DNA of 64,000 bases from Takashimella koratensis (Eukaryota; Basidiomycota; Tremellomycetes; Trichosporonales; Tetragoniomycetaceae). Position 1 is the first letter of the stretch. Every line of letters starts with the position of its first letter. The position numbers and the translations under genes were made by a program. The notes below the pieces were generated by a model. It saw nothing but the letters and a program-made list of their open reading frames with translations. It ran no database searches and was not told the origin of the DNA. Positions 56,301 to 64,000 of this stretch are shown here, one piece after another. The DNA lies in assembly GCA_003116875.1 (NCBI GenBank), contig BCKT01000011.1:1061771-1125770 (forward strand). The letters are read 5' to 3'.

Positions 56301-57073
56301 TTGGCGTAGGTGGGCTGAGGAGGAATGCGAGTGTCAAGACTGAGCAATCGTTTGGCGCATCAAGAGGACCGACAGCGAGGACGCCTGGACAAGATTGGCT
56401 GGACCACAGCCAGGCCGAACTCCTCGACACGTACGACACCAGCCAAGAGTACGAACCCACGGCGCCGGTCTCGTTTGGGTTTGGTAATGCCCAGGAGGGG
56501 AGGTATCCCCAGTTTCATCGGCCAGGGTTCGGAGAGAGAATAGGCGGTGGGAATGACCAAACGACACGAGTCGAGACTTCTCGAGCGGGGGAAGTCTACC
56601 CTCGTCGAATGAGTAGGGCACCGACTATCGGTGACGGAGCATACGAGATTCCTCCTCAGCTCCCTGCGAAAGACTACCTCAGCGACGAGAACATCTTCGA
56701 CGACGACAACCACCACACCGACGAGACTTTCCCGGAACCGCGAAGTTTCTCGTCGCATGTCGACTCGTCGAGACCCAGCTGGGAAGAAGCACGGGATACC
56801 GACATCTTCCGAGACTACCAGCACGACCACGATCATGCTGCCGGTGATGGGATTGAGATGGTCGCTTCTCCGTCAAGCTCGTCGGCGGGGTCAGTGGTCT
56901 GGTCAGAGCCAAGGGTCGAGAGCGCCCACAGAGGAACCGCAGCGCTGGCTTCAATTCTGGCAACGTTACAGGCTCAGCGAGGAGCAGGCGGAGGTAGGGA
57001 GGAGAGGAGGGAAGATCCATTTTCTACACCATTTGATGATGACTCGGAGAATACACGGGTGAGGAGACTTTGA
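53397..57073 (+). CDS. PRM1: plasma membrane fusion protein Prm1
   Basis: Multi-pass membrane protein that promotes plasma membrane merger during mating. Five exons give 1145 aa: 53397-54005, 54065-54169, 54221-54845, 54903-55235 and 55308-57073. A Pro-rich leader is followed by LGPRILLTALSPALLPLILT (first span, about 79-99). Later spans are VVVTFIVNCYRSVLLCTLQL (about 170-195), SVAIGLMFLVLFLVWAALAV (about 360-385), TCLTLLFISAIGFIALEFQL (about 453-475) and AVLLALWLGLALIGLAIVFW (about 660-681). The extracellular loops hold many N-x-S/T sites (for example LSVPNITVPQ) and conserved Cys (ELCGNLDTGLID, FIYCLIGAKI), as in the family. The cytoplasmic tail of about 460 residues is Gly/Ser/Arg/Asp-rich and unusually long. 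Confidence 0.92.
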
Positions 57074-57247
57074 ACAGAGTTCTATCAGCATCGGCCTAGG
57101 AAAGCTGGTGGTTGCAGATGTATGAAACTATAGGAACTGAAAGTATGTATATACTGCAAGGCAGATACAGCACTGTCTTACTGCGGCAAGCGAGAGACGC
57201 ACGGTAGCTCAACGACTGAATTTGTTCCTCAACATCGACAATACGTA

Positions 57248-58312
57248 TTATGGCAGCTTTAAAAGCTCTTCAAAACTTAGCTCCCCAATTTCTAACCTAT
57301 CTTTCCCTAGCTCCTCGAGTATGTCGATCTCAGTCGGGTCTATGTGCTGTGCTGTGCATTGTGAACGATCCGCAGCAGAACCGATTGCCGGAGCTTCCTT
57401 CATATGTTCGTCCTCTTCGACCGTTGCAGTCAGCTGTGAACATTTGTCCGTACAATCGATTCCCGGTTCCCACACGCGTTCGTCCAACAAGGCAGAGGGA
57501 GGTTGATCGACTTCGGATATGTACGATTCAGGTTCATCGAGCAGGAGATCGATCCAACGCACAGTTGTACCGTCGTTCACAATCCGCACGTACCCCTCGC
57601 TCTTGATCGTGGTCTTATCGTCACGGGATTCAAGGTAAATGCTTCCGTAAAAGTTTGGTTCGACCATGAGCTGACACTCGACCCTCCTCAAGCTCTGCTC
57701 CCCCTTGACAGTGACGAAGATCGCAGCGCGGGTGTAGTATGGAAGTAGAGAGTGAGATGTGGTGCTGTCTTCGCCGTCTATAAACCCTTCGCATTGCGTC
57801 GTGCAGTTGTAAATTTCATATTGGTGGGAAGAATTCGCCGCCGAAAATATTAGTTGCGCGCAGATCTTGCCGTCCGCGTTTTTCGGTTCGTACGATACCC
57901 ATGCAATTCCCGCTAAACGGTCCAAAGGTAGGTCGTATCCTTGAACCCGGTAGTCACCTATTGGAACGGTACGTTTTTGGCCGTCCAAAAATCCAACCCA
58001 CGCTCGGCTGAAATAGTCGACTTTGAAATCGTCGAGCTCCTCCCCCCACCAGTGTTTGCAACCACTTTCCAAAGTGGTTTTGTGATAGTGGTAACCAGTA
58101 CCCCCGTGGTACAATGACCGGCTCTCGATTCGGCTTTGGCTCTGTCGAAGCGAGAGGGATTGTGTAGGTTTCCACGAGTATTTACCCATGGCCCTTACTT
58201 CCGTCGAGTCGAAGTCGAGGGTGAACGAGAGGTATTTCTTGTGTGTGCTATAAAAGCTGTCACTTCCACTCGCCGCCGCTCGCTCTTGTAGAGCAATGGA
58301 TGGTTTCAACAT
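57248..58312 (-). CDS. intronless unknown protein Q1
   Basis: One open frame of 354 aa, without introns in an otherwise intron-rich region. I do not recognise it. It is a paralog of Q2: matching blocks are KYLSFTLDFDSTE and LQLVLNFNANAE, DLPLDRLAGIAWVSYEP and DMDRLVGVAWRPGP, and VEPNFYGSIYLES with IESSFYGNFDFTP. The body looks beta-rich with many aromatics; a C-terminal acidic tail (EILEELGKDRLEIGELSFEE) follows. There is no signal peptide or membrane span. PRM1 converges on it with only about 170 bases between the stops. The function is unknown; a MATH- or jelly-roll-like fold is possible but not shown. Confidence 0.72.
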   Translation of the reverse strand: MLKPSIALQERAAASGSDSFYSTHKKYLSFTLDFDSTEVRAMGKYSWKPTQSLSLRQSQSRIESRSLYHGGTGYHYHKTTLESGCKHWWGEELDDFKVDYFSRAWVGFLDGQKRTVPIGDYRVQGYDLPLDRLAGIAWVSYEPKNADGKICAQLIFSAANSSHQYEIYNCTTQCEGFIDGEDSTTSHSLLPYYTRAAIFVTVKGEQSLRRVECQLMVEPNFYGSIYLESRDDKTTIKSEGYVRIVNDGTTVRWIDLLLDEPESYISEVDQPPSALLDERVWEPGIDCTDKCSQLTATVEEDEHMKEAPAIGSAADRSQCTAQHIDPTEIDILEELGKDRLEIGELSFEELLKLP

Positions 58313-59307
58313 GATGTTGGTAACGTCTTCGATTCGAAAGGGGGCACGACCAGAGGGCAGTGATAGAGAGGACGAAAGTAGGAGGGATATTTTAATAATA
58401 TCAGAAGGTACGTGTTGGAAAGCTGCGTGGAGAGGGGGGAGTTGGTGAGTTGGTAGACGTGTGGGTGGTTGACAAAATATCGAAGACGAGGCGTGATTCT
58501 TGAAGCCATGGAAAGCATGCTGCTGGTTTAGCCTCTCTTAGAACGCTCCTTTAGTCAGGTAGAATCAGGTAGTGAAGAGCCCCAACATGGTCTGGTTGTG
58601 ACTTGACATGCGTTTTATGACTTGCTCCTTTGGTATCTCGCTTACTGCTCCTCACCTTCACCTCCCACTTCGGAGCTGACCGGTTGAGCCGACTCTCCCA
58701 GGGGCTTCTGAAAGGATTGTGTGGTGTAAGAGAGACCTAAAAGTTGTTGTCACCCAAGACAAGCTAACAAGACGGACCAAGTAGAAATGAAATGGCCCTT
58801 TGTGACGGGGATGAGATATGCCCAGTCTCGCCAGTGGGGATGATGTTTGCCTCGCTCTCCCTTCTGTCTCACGAGCGAATGTGGCAGGCTCTCTCAACCC
58901 GACGCGACAGACGCCGCGAGTACCAAAACTGATGTAGTGTGGGTGGATCAGCCTGCCTGCCGCGAGTTGACCAGGCGAGATGAAAGGATTCAGCCCAACC
59001 CAACGTTACCAGCCAAGGGGGGACAGACGCAAGGCAAGAAGTTGATGAAGGATGATCCGCTCTTGGCCATATTTGATGACGAGCCAATCATCGCCATGGG
59101 CGGAGAGCTTGACGACCAGTTCAGTTTACATCCACCCAGCGAAGAGGTAATCATGTATGAATTACAAGTCATGTGCAATTTTCTGTGTACAAATTGTTCA
59201 ATACACTATAAGGCAAGGTGACAAAAGGAAGAGGGAGGTAGGAGCAGCAGAAGACGACGGCTTGTGTTGTCCGCTACGATTGAGAGCCCACTGAGTTGAG
59301 GCGAACG
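58313..59307. other. intergenic between Q1 and Q2
   Basis: About 1 kb. A plus-strand frame at 58847-59221 (with DDPLLAIFDDEPIIAMG) is open for 124 codons, but its start, context and family are all unclear, so I do not call a gene. Confidence 0.35.
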
Positions 59308-59703
59308 TCAAAGATTCTTGAATTCTGACACCGTTTGATCCAACGATTGGTCACTCATTGGCTCCCATGTCATGTTCTGGAGGTCTCCAAAAGCCCCATC
59401 ATAAGTCATCTCCCAGTTCAGATCGTCACCCGGTGTGCTCGCTGGTGAGGTGACCCCCACCTTCTCGACTCCGACCGTGGTTCCTTCGTAGTCCATGTCT
59501 ACATCCGAGTTGAGGTCTGCAAATTCGGCCGTTGGCGAGGCCACCTGCGTTGCATCATCTTCTGTTCCCTCATGAAGATCATCCATCTCGGAAGGAAACA
59601 CGTCGCTCGGGGAAGCCGCCGAGGTATGAGGTCTGACACTGCCTTCAACCGCCGGTAAGGCTCCCACTGTTGTCACCGATTCCGACGTGTAGTCGCTTCC
59701 CAT
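59308..59703 (-). other. open frame in register after the Q2 stop
   Basis: This 131-codon open stretch follows the Q2 TAG (59707-59709) after a single codon and in the same frame. It is acidic and Ser/Thr-rich (EMDDLHEGTEDDATQVASP), like the acidic tail of Q1 after its shared body. It is best read as the former or conditional C-terminal part of Q2. It could also be reached by splicing, but no strong donor precedes the stop. Confidence 0.5.
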
Positions 59704-59706
59704 GAG

Positions 59707-60642
59707 CTATTTCGACATGATAGACGAGGTAGGGGGATCGTCTTCGGTCAGGTCGATGATCTCGGGGCTGTCGATGATCTCGGGGCTGTCGATGATCTCG
59801 GGGTCGTCGAAGGCAAGCGGCAGAGTAGACTTCGGGATAAATTTTTTCCCTACTTCGCGCATAAGAAATTCAAAGCGCGCTCCAGTATCCTCCGCTTTCG
59901 CGAGTCGCCCGAAACCTTCAGATGTGACGAGGAAATCGGGTGTGTCGGGAGTGAAATCGAAATTGCCGTAGAAGCTGGACTCGATGAGCAAGTCGGACTC
60001 GATCGTGAGACAATTCATGCCATTGACGCAGATCGTCAACGAAGCCCTCGAAGTGGAGAAAGGAAGCGAGTGAGGCGGGAGAGAAGTGGAATGCTTCAGG
60101 ACCCCGGTGGTGGACTCCACAGAGAAGGTTAAGATTTCGTGAGGCGGGTCCGTCTCCCTATGCAAGAAGATGAGATGTGAAATGATTTCGGTTTCGCCGT
60201 CTGTGGCGTCACCGCTCCTTGGCCCGGGCCTCCATGCAACTCCAACGAGTCGATCCATATCAAAAGTGAAATCTGGCGTAACTTTGGGATCGATAGTGAG
60301 CCCACGCGTGCCCGAAAAAAAGGCCACGCTTGATCTTCCAACACTGCCCTTCCAGGTGAAAGTTTCAGCTGCCGCTGTCGGGTGACCTATGGGAAAGCTG
60401 TAGATGCCCAGTCGCCCAAATTTTCCGCAGATAATCCTGCCCTCGTCGAGACGTTCTTGGTACAGGGCGGTATCGACAGTCGCATAGTCTATAGGGTCCC
60501 ACACCATACTTCCTCCGGCGGTTTCAGCGTTGGCGTTGAAGTTGAGAACGAGTTGCAGAGTACCAGGTCGCTTTTCGTATACTTGTTTTTCTTCGGTCCA
60601 TTTCGAAATTGCCTCAACAGAGTTCGGGACGTTTGACGACAT
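59707..60642 (-). CDS. intronless unknown protein Q2, with SIM-like repeat tail
   Basis: One open frame of 311 aa, a paralog of Q1. The body is beta-rich (WTEEKQVYEKRPGTLQLVLN; FTFDMDRLVGVAWRPGP; LIESSFYGNFDFTP; SEGFGRLAKAEDTG). The C-terminus has three tandem copies of PEIID, the last reading PEIIDLTEDD, which fits a hydrophobic SUMO-interacting motif with an acidic flank (residues about 293-302). The frame stops at TAG (59707-59709), yet the same frame stays open for 131 more codons, so the full-length protein may be about 444 aa. Nothing in the sequence names a reaction. A nuclear SUMO-linked role is inference from the motif alone. Confidence 0.7.
   Translation of the reverse strand: MSSNVPNSVEAISKWTEEKQVYEKRPGTLQLVLNFNANAETAGGSMVWDPIDYATVDTALYQERLDEGRIICGKFGRLGIYSFPIGHPTAAAETFTWKGSVGRSSVAFFSGTRGLTIDPKVTPDFTFDMDRLVGVAWRPGPRSGDATDGETEIISHLIFLHRETDPPHEILTFSVESTTGVLKHSTSLPPHSLPFSTSRASLTICVNGMNCLTIESDLLIESSFYGNFDFTPDTPDFLVTSEGFGRLAKAEDTGARFEFLMREVGKKFIPKSTLPLAFDDPEIIDSPEIIDSPEIIDLTEDDPPTSSIMSK
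59752..59805. repeat. 18-bp tandem repeat, three units, in Q2
   Basis: Units at 59752-59769, 59770-59787 and 59788-59805 read GTCGATGATCTCGGGGCT on the plus strand, the last with two changes. They code the repeated SPEIID block of Q2. Confidence 0.92.
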
Positions 60643-61259
60643 GATAGGTAACTCGACAATCTAATGAATGACGTCGTGATGTAAGAAAAGCAGTGGGATG
60701 GGGAACGCTGGTATTGGCAAGAGACACGCAGGTTGTGGAGCTTACATGACCAGCACGCTATTTCTACTCTCAGTTCGCTCCTTTGACACGTGTTTCAGAG
60801 TCCCGAGTGGGGCCGAACATTTGCTTTCTGTGAGAATTCTTGAACCTTTCGCGCTCGTCCCCCGCCTCTCCCAGCTGTGGCTTAAAACACGTCGCCTCTT
60901 GGCTGCCCGCAGCTCTCTTTAAGGAAGTTACCAAAGGATTCAGAGATCAAAGGATTCAGAGGAGCAAGAGAGACTTCGCCGTCGTCGTCAGTTGCGGAAA
61001 GCCAATATCAATGGATTTTGCTTTTTATGGAGGAACACATTTTGCATGGCCCACAGTCCGGCCAAAGCGGTCGACGATATGTCTTACCGTTGCCTCTGAG
61101 CCCACGACTGATGATTGTCGATGCTTTGCCTGTAGTACCGCGGACGAGTCCCCCCCCTTCTTTTCAACATCCGTCCATTGTACCCCTCTTGTATTCATTC
61201 ATCCTATAACCCAACCACACTTCCTCGACCAACCAAAGTGTCCTTCAAATCGTATCAAG
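60643..61259. promoter_or_regulatory. divergent region, Q2 / WMX16
   Basis: 617 bases between two divergent starts. CCTATAAC at 61202-61209 lies about 50 bases before the WMX16 ATG and could be a weak TATA element. The long plus-strand frame upstream of the ATG has no support. Confidence 0.4.
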
Positions 61260-61554
61260 ATGGTTATCGCTGAAGATACGGATTCAAAGTCAAGTGACCC
61301 AAGCCCCATCTCAACGACCTTGACTTCAATCTCCGTTGAACTCCTTTATACGGGAAAAAGGCTTCCAGACGTGGAAAAGAGGATGCGCCTGAGCTGTCAG
61401 CCGCTAATCGAGACGTACATAGCGCAGTCCACTAGAAGCCGCATCCAAAGTAAGGCTCTGGATGACGTGGAAGGAATAACTTTTACTTTGGAGCCCTCTT
61501 GGCAAGCTATCGTGAGTAAGATTAGCTGAAGTGCGCGGGGGGAAAGGGGGAGAG

Positions 61555-61614
<60 letters not shown>

Positions 61615-61714
61615 NNNNNNNNNNNNNNNNNNNNNNNNNNNNNNNNNNNNNNNNNNNNNNNNNNNNNNNNNNNNNNNNNNNNNNNNNNNNNNNNNNNNNN
61701 NNNNNNNNNNNNNN

Positions 61715-61768
<54 letters not shown>

Positions 61769-62427
61769 CGCCAAGATCTGACCAAACGGATGTAGTTTGA
61801 CTCCGACTCACGCAGCGAAGGACAAGTTGGACACTCGTCAGTACGCTTTGGAAACGGATTACTGACAAACTCAGTGTTTATAATATTGCAAGTGCCCTTA
61901 CGCAACAGGAGCTCAATTCAGAAGACTGGAAAAGCCCATGGTCAAGTCGCACACAGACTCAGAGCGTTTCATACCCAATCGATAACGACAGGACACCCGA
62001 CCTAATCAATGACCACACGAATCGGAGCCTGATAGGACGATTTCACCGAACTAACCAAACCGAACCCCAAGAGTTCTACCAACTCTATTGTACTCCACAC
62101 TATGTCAGAATATCCATTAATGAGCCACAGTCCTCGGTGGTTTCCGGATTTGAGCTCAATTATCGTTGGTCGTTCAAGATGTCACAATTGGAACGGGATT
62201 CGGTGAAGAAAGTCTATCCTCCTGCTAGTGAGTATATTGTGTCCTGGCTCAGAAGGGATTACTGAAAGATATCCTCAGTTTTGCCAGAAAACAGCGAGAG
62301 CGACGACCCAGAGTTTGTCCAAGAGGACAACGGGTCATCAAGAAACGAAAGGTCGCAAACAGATTCGTCTGTCCTTGGCTTTTTCCAAAGACTGATCAGT
62401 CTCTTCTCTGGAAACGAAATTGCATGA
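61260..62427 (+). CDS. WMX family protein 16 (plus strand, intact)
   Basis: Unknown function, WMX family, the only plus-strand copy. Four exons give 264 aa: 61260-61511 (84 codons), 61796-61836 (41 bases), 61875-62227 and 62279-62427. Exon 1 ends VEGITFTLEPSWQAI at a GTGAGT donor, phase 0; compare GLTFTPDKQWDAV in WMX9. The second exon (FDSDSRSEGQVGH) takes phase 0 to 2. Exon 3 (VYNIASALTQQELNSEDW) has PHYVRISINEPQSSVVSGF. Exon 4 is acidic, then amphipathic (ESDDPEFVQEDNGSS, LGFFQRLISLFSGNEIA). Intron 1 contains a GA repeat and an assembly gap, so its length is unknown. Finding the same architecture on the other strand 12 kb from the nearest copy supports the family call. Confidence 0.62.
61558..61766. 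repeat. GA microsatellite with a 100-N assembly gap
   Basis: GA dinucleotides run from about 61558 to 61614 and from 61715 to 61766, with 100 N (61615-61714) between them. The gap is probably more GA repeat that the assembler could not size. It lies in intron 1 of WMX16. Confidence 0.95.
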
Positions 62428-62538
62428 AAAGTGACATGTGCAAGTGATATGGGAAGAATGCGGTTGGATCATATTGTAGATGCAACAGTGGTGCAATGCT
62501 GAATGTGTGCCTATGTTATGGACAATGGGGGATGATGA

Positions 62539-63483
62539 TCACTTTAGACCTGAACTTCCCGTCACTACTCCTGCTGTCGCGGCCGACCTCTCCCTCGCCT
62601 TGCGCGCCCGTTCTTCCTCTTTCTTCTTCCTCGCTTCCTTCTTCTCGTCCTTTGCCCGCCTCTTCTCCACCTCTTCATCAAACACTTTCTGTTTCGCGCT
62701 CGCCCTAATGCTCTCCTTGGGCTGCCAATACATTATCCACATCCCTGTCTGTTCCCTCTTCTCGTCATCCTTCCATTTCTTTCCGACCTCCTCCAGCGCT
62801 GCGTCGAACATTGCGAACACCTCTTGCCGCTTCTTTTCGCCAACGTCGCCGGCTGCGGTCCCGCTACGAGAGGCGCAGATGACATGGACCCTGTCACCGC
62901 GTTCGACGATCGCTCGGGCCGATGCGATTTTGTGTGCCAGGTCGCCGGGTGCGGAGAGCCATGAGACTTGCACCTCTTTGTCCTCGACAGCCGTCTTGCG
63001 GTTCAGCCGGAGCCGTGCGTCGTGCTCTCGCGCCTTCTTCTGCTCGTCTGCGAGGTCGACAAGACGGACGATTGGAGGGGAAGAAGAGACGAGTCGTACT
63101 GCATGGGTGTCGAGGGAGATGGAGGAGAGGATTTGTTTCAAGGGTGTCAAGGGGGAGAGGGCGTTGGTGGTTGGATCCACGATGTGAACGGAGCGGAACG
63201 GGATATCGGCGTTGCGGACCTCTCCGCTGGGTGCGATTTGAGAGGGTTGCTGCGGGGTACCACGGCTACCCCCATTGGCCAAATGCATGGACCGGTTGGA
63301 AAACGGACGACGCCAGCTGGGTCCTGACGATGGTGACCGCGGTGCCAAGGGTGGTCGGGTCGGCAGGGCTGTAAGAAAAGGTCGGACGATGGCACGGGCA
63401 TGCGAGTGGACGTGTGCCCCAGCGGAAAGTGGTCGTGTGAGCAGTGCTCGAGGGTGGAGGGACATGGCGGGCCGGTGCATCAC
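62539..63483 (-). CDS. mitochondrial translation initiation factor 3
   Basis: Mitochondrial IF3, which keeps the small ribosomal subunit free and helps select the start codon. A single exon codes 314 aa. The first 70 residues are rich in Arg, His, Pro and Ser with almost no acids, as in a presequence. The IF3-N part is EVRNADIPFRSVHIVDPTTN and ALSPLTPLKQILSSISLDTH. The IF3-C part is KEVQVSWLSAPGDLAHKIAS and ARAIVERGDRVHVICASRSG, the order K-E-(V/I)-x-(V/L)...D...K...A...(L/V)-x-x-G-x-x-V. A long Lys/Glu/Arg coiled tail follows (EEVEKRRAKDEKKEARKKKE). The start may be the second in-frame ATG at 63465, which has a better context. Confidence 0.85.
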   Translation of the reverse strand: MMHRPAMSLHPRALLTRPLSAGAHVHSHARAIVRPFLTALPTRPPLAPRSPSSGPSWRRPFSNRSMHLANGGSRGTPQQPSQIAPSGEVRNADIPFRSVHIVDPTTNALSPLTPLKQILSSISLDTHAVRLVSSSPPIVRLVDLADEQKKAREHDARLRLNRKTAVEDKEVQVSWLSAPGDLAHKIASARAIVERGDRVHVICASRSGTAAGDVGEKKRQEVFAMFDAALEEVGKKWKDDEKREQTGMWIMYWQPKESIRASAKQKVFDEEVEKRRAKDEKKEARKKKEEERARKARERSAATAGVVTGSSGLK

Positions 63484-64000
63484 GCGAAGAGGCAGGAAGC
63501 AACTGGGTGACGATGAAACCGGAGAGAAGCAAGGTGGGGACAGAGGGCAGCTCGCACCGCCCGCTGTGTCTCTGCGCTAGACGATGCAGTTGACGGCCGA
63601 GGCTAGGTTGTGGTGACCACTGGTGGTGACGAGGATGAGGTAGTGTATGGGAGGTGACCGTTAGTTGGAAGTTGGAATGGACGCAAGGGGGACTTTGAAT
63701 AGGCAAAGGGAGGCAAGGGTAATAAAATAGATTAGAAAAGCAGGAATTGAATGGTAATTGATGCCCCGCCCTGTCCTAATCCTAATCTAGGGTGGAGGCA
63801 AGGGCATGTTTTCTCACACCCACACTATGCTCCCCGCCTTTCTCACCGGGAGATACACACAGACACACACAGACACACACACACACACACCAGTCTAGCC
63901 TCGCCCGGCGTTCCCGCATCGCCTCTGCAATCATTCACACAGCGAGCACAGTGCATACGATCACTTTGACATTGTCTACTCCCCCATCTCCTCGAAGACA
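63484..64000. other. right flank, no gene seen; CA repeat
   Basis: 517 bases with the IF3 upstream region. A CA-rich microsatellite (ACACACAGACAC type) lies at 63854-63891. No coding exon is supported before the window ends. Confidence 0.5.
63854..63891. repeat. CA microsatellite
   Basis: About 38 bases of CA repeat with two G interruptions. Confidence 0.9.

Noticed and set aside
58847..59221. 124-aa plus-strand frame between Q1 and Q2
   Set aside because: Open, with an acidic-hydrophobic stretch, but no family, no clear start context and no neighbour logic. Left uncalled.
57248..60642. Q1 and Q2 as MATH or BTB domain proteins
   Set aside because: The beta-rich pattern is suggestive, but I cannot identify MATH or BTB signature residues, so no domain is claimed.
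61558..61766. GA repeat block as a CRISPR or satellite array
   Set aside because: It is a simple dinucleotide microsatellite with an assembly gap; no spacer structure exists.

Overview
The window is nuclear DNA from an intron-rich fungus, most likely a basidiomycete yeast of the Tremellomycetes. That placement is inferred from short GT-AG introns of about 40 to 150 bases in nearly every gene, small exons, compact divergent promoters, and the gene set (AP-3 sigma, Prm1, yapsin-like protease, UBE2O-type E2, Fmp30/NAPE-PLD). I re-assembled exons by hand from splice signals and reading frame. Conserved genes are secure. Fast-evolving genes are marked with lower confidence.

Layout. Bases 1-10.8 kb hold housekeeping genes: AP-3 sigma, a transcriptional cyclin, glycyl-tRNA synthetase, a membrane-anchored SDR oxidoreductase with a 51-base G tract in an intron, a FAM32A-like nuclear protein and Tim8. 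Bases 11.1-24.3 kb are an island of small, strongly diverged paralogs, all on the minus strand. Bases 24.9-40.1 kb are a second conserved block: NAPE-PLD-like hydrolase, Ppn2-like polyphosphatase, GPI-type aspartic protease, UBE2O-like ubiquitin conjugase, alpha/beta hydrolase and RidA. Bases 40.4-49.8 kb are a second island of the same paralogous family. Bases 50.1-57.1 kb hold a probable mitochondrial RNA-binding protein, proteasome subunit beta 6 and the cell-fusion protein Prm1. Bases 57.2-62.4 kb hold two related intronless genes of unknown function and one more member of the island family. A mitochondrial IF3 gene follows at 62.5-63.5 kb.

The main discovery is the island family, which I label WMX (Trp plus micro-exon). 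About fifteen copies share almost no sequence beyond a few motifs, yet they keep the same gene architecture: a first exon of about 47-84 codons ending in phase 0 just after a W-x-x(-x) motif, a micro-exon of 26-50 bases that shifts phase from 0 to 2, a third exon with a V-G-S/T-like strand motif, and often a small acidic last exon. The copies are at different stages of life: several intact, some with a single in-frame stop, one badly decayed, and two split by copies of the same 224-284 bp non-autonomous element. The element in the 43-kb gene has a perfect 8-bp target-site duplication, and removing it restores an exon of exactly the expected length and phase. The window therefore looks like an actively duplicating and decaying lineage-specific gene family embedded between stable housekeeping blocks. 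Its function cannot be told from sequence alone.
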